A DNA stretch of 8,015 nt from Clostridia bacterium. GTDB taxonomy: Bacteria > Bacillota > Clostridia > Oscillospirales > Acutalibacteraceae. The stretch spans positions 1 through 8,015 of the forward strand of contig CAAFXD010000132.1 of the NCBI GenBank assembly GCA_900766945.1, written 5' to 3'. Numbering within the stretch: position 1 is the first letter of the stretch; the number at the start of each line of letters is the position of its first letter. Below the pieces are notes generated by a model. That model made no database searches. It was not told where the DNA came from and worked only from the letters and a program-made list of their open reading frames with translations. Shown here piece after piece: positions 7,252 through 8,015 of this stretch. The translations under genes were made by a program, and so were the position numbers.

Positions 7252-7278
7252 ATTCTTACACCGTGCCTTTCGTAACCC

Positions 7279-7290
7279 TGAATATTATCA
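7279..7290. promoter_or_regulatory. ARG-box-like imperfect palindrome at the carA transcription start
   Basis: TGAATATTATCA (+ strand) has TGA...TCA ends and one TGAAT half-site like ArgR operators (TGAATnnnnATTCA), but the other half is degenerate. It lies just downstream of the -10 element, where a repressor could block initiation. Arginine control of carAB is known in other bacteria. This is a weak match and an inference only. Confidence 0.2.
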
Positions 7291-7294
7291 ATAA

Positions 7295-7323
7295 ATTTTA
7301 TCATATTACACTGTGGATTTCAA
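7295..7323 (-). promoter_or_regulatory. Promoter of carAB with extended -10
   Basis: On the - strand, TTGAAA (7323-7318) is separated by exactly 17 bases from TAAAAT (7300-7295). Each matches the sigma-A consensus at five of six positions, and TGA directly before the -10 gives an extended -10 (TGn). Transcription should start near 7288, leaving a leader of about 37 bases before the TTG start. Confidence 0.75.
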
Positions 7324-7332
7324 CTGAAATCC
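7315..7332. promoter_or_regulatory. Perfect 18-bp palindrome over the carA -35 element: candidate operator
   Basis: GGATTTCA (7315-7322), AC, TGAAATCC (7325-7332) is an exact 8-2-8 inverted repeat. It contains the whole -35 hexamer (7318-7323), so a bound dimer would exclude RNA polymerase. The half-site polarity (TTTCA inward) is opposite to the ARG box, so ArgR is not the obvious ligand. No T-tract follows on either strand, so it is not a terminator. The palindrome is seen directly; the operator role is inferred. Confidence 0.55.
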
Positions 7333-7351
7333 CCTGAAAATAATTGCCGAA

Positions 7352-7386
7352 TTTAAAAGAAAAGCGACGGTAAAATCCGTCGCTTT
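7352..7386 (-). terminator. Rho-independent terminator of the cation exchanger gene
   Basis: AAAGCGACGG (7361-7370) and CCGTCGCTTT (7377-7386) form a perfect 10-bp stem with a 6-base loop. On the - strand the stem ends in TTTTCTTTT, a good U-tract. It starts 8 bases after the exchanger stop codon and separates that gene from the carAB promoter. Confidence 0.88.
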
Positions 7387-7393
7387 AAACAGT

Positions 7394-8015
7394 CTAAAAA
7401 GGTAAATATCCAAAAGAGGAATTTGTAACCAAAACGGCGATATAGCCGATATAAATGCAAATCATCAGCGCGCCTTGCCAACGGCTTAATTTTTTGAAAA
7501 TCAGCGTGGGAATAATCGCAATGCAAATGACCACCAAACAAATCGGCATATCGAGGAACGCCGACTGTTTCCCGACGGGGAGCGTCCCGCCCGACAAAAA
7601 TGCGCATATCGGCAAAATCATGGTCAAGTCGATGATGTTTGCACCGATAATGTTGCCGATGGACAAATCCGACTGCTTCTTTGCAATCGCGGTGATGGTG
7701 GTGACCAATTCGGGGAGCGAAGTCCCGACGGCGATAATCGTCACGCCGATAATCGCTTCGGAAACACCCATGCGCTGGGCAATCACCGTGCCGTCATCGA
7801 CCAGCAAATCCGCGCCGACCACAATGCCCGCCGCACCGAGCAGGAATTTGGTGACATTGATGAAAATATCCTTGCCTGTTGCCTTGGGCCCGCGGTCTTC
7901 CTCTGTGATGCCCATGGATTTTTTGCCGGACATAATATTTTCTACCATAAATACGGCGAAAATCGCAATCAGAATGATGCTCTGCCACAAATTCAAATCA
8001 AGATTGCAGGAGAAG
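7394..8015 (-). CDS. Calcium/sodium:cation exchanger family protein (CaCA, YrbG-like), C-terminal half
   Basis: The frame is open to the window edge (first whole codon 8014-8012), so the start lies outside and the TTG at 7996 is internal. About 206 residues are seen of a protein that is usually about 320. It is an inner-membrane antiporter of the Ca2+/cation family. Numbering from the TTG at 7996, the visible part has one hydrophobic helix (2-21, expected TM5), a charged loop (22-42) and five further helices (about 43-66, 79-104, 113-135, 147-167, 173-192). This is the expected arrangement for the second half of a 10-helix exchanger. The second alpha-repeat is clear: GTSLPELVTT (91-100, with E96) and GNIIGANIID (114-123, with D123), the residues expected to bind the ions. 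The first repeat cannot be checked. A terminator follows the stop, so it is transcribed separately from carAB. The ion specificity is not certain. Confidence 0.9.
   Translation of the reverse strand, partial: FSCNLDLNLWQSIILIAIFAVFMVENIMSGKKSMGITEEDRGPKATGKDIFINVTKFLLGAAGIVVGADLLVDDGTVIAQRMGVSEAIIGVTIIAVGTSLPELVTTITAIAKKQSDLSIGNIIGANIIDLTMILPICAFLSGGTLPVGKQSAFLDMPICLVVICIAIIPTLIFKKLSRWQGALMICIYIGYIAVLVTNSSFGYLPF

Noticed and set aside
7279..7332. A pair of ArgR boxes at the carA promoter
   Set aside because: Only one degenerate ARG-like site (7279-7290) is seen; the perfect palindrome has half-sites of opposite polarity and the spacing does not fit paired boxes.
1..8015. CRISPR array, insertion sequence, tRNA or rRNA, defence or toxin-antitoxin system
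   Set aside because: No spaced direct repeats, transposase motifs, cloverleaf or rRNA-like sequence was seen; nearly all the window is covered by recognised housekeeping or common transport genes.

Overview
This window looks like chromosomal DNA from a Gram-positive, Firmicutes-type bacterium, most likely a clostridial (Oscillospirales-like) lineage. The evidence is a walJ/yycJ gene directly followed by rlmH, Gram-positive-style carA and carB proteins, strong AGGA/GGAGG-type ribosome binding sites, and a GTAGGGGCG...CGCCCG palindromic element of a kind I recall from clostridial intergenic regions. The lineage is an inference; no rRNA or other marker gene is present.

The window has two convergent halves. 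The left half (1-2781) reads on the + strand. It starts with the C-terminal part of a patatin-like phospholipase, then a promoter, then a probable three-gene operon: a glycerophosphodiester phosphodiesterase, the MBL-fold protein WalJ/YycJ, and the 23S rRNA methyltransferase RlmH. The last two overlap by 4 bases. The right half (2961-8015) reads on the - strand. It carries the C-terminal half of a cation/calcium exchanger (CaCA family) ending in a terminator, followed by a strong promoter driving carA-carB, the two subunits of carbamoyl-phosphate synthase, which overlap by 8 bases.

The 179-base convergent gap (2782-2960) holds two strong hairpins with opposite U-tract polarity, one for rlmH and one for carB. 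The 142-base gap between carA and the exchanger (7252-7393) holds the exchanger terminator, an extended -10 promoter for carAB, and a perfect 18-bp palindrome lying over its -35 element.

Functionally, the patatin and the phosphodiesterase could act in sequence on phospholipids (deacylation, then release of glycerol-3-phosphate). WalJ and RlmH are conserved neighbours whose pairing is syntenic rather than an obvious pathway. CarAB makes carbamoyl phosphate for pyrimidines and arginine. No mobile element, CRISPR array, RNA gene or recognisable new multi-gene system is visible. The most interesting items are regulatory: the palindrome on the carAB promoter, the short carAB leader without a visible PyrR attenuator, and the palindrome at the patatin/phosphodiesterase junction.
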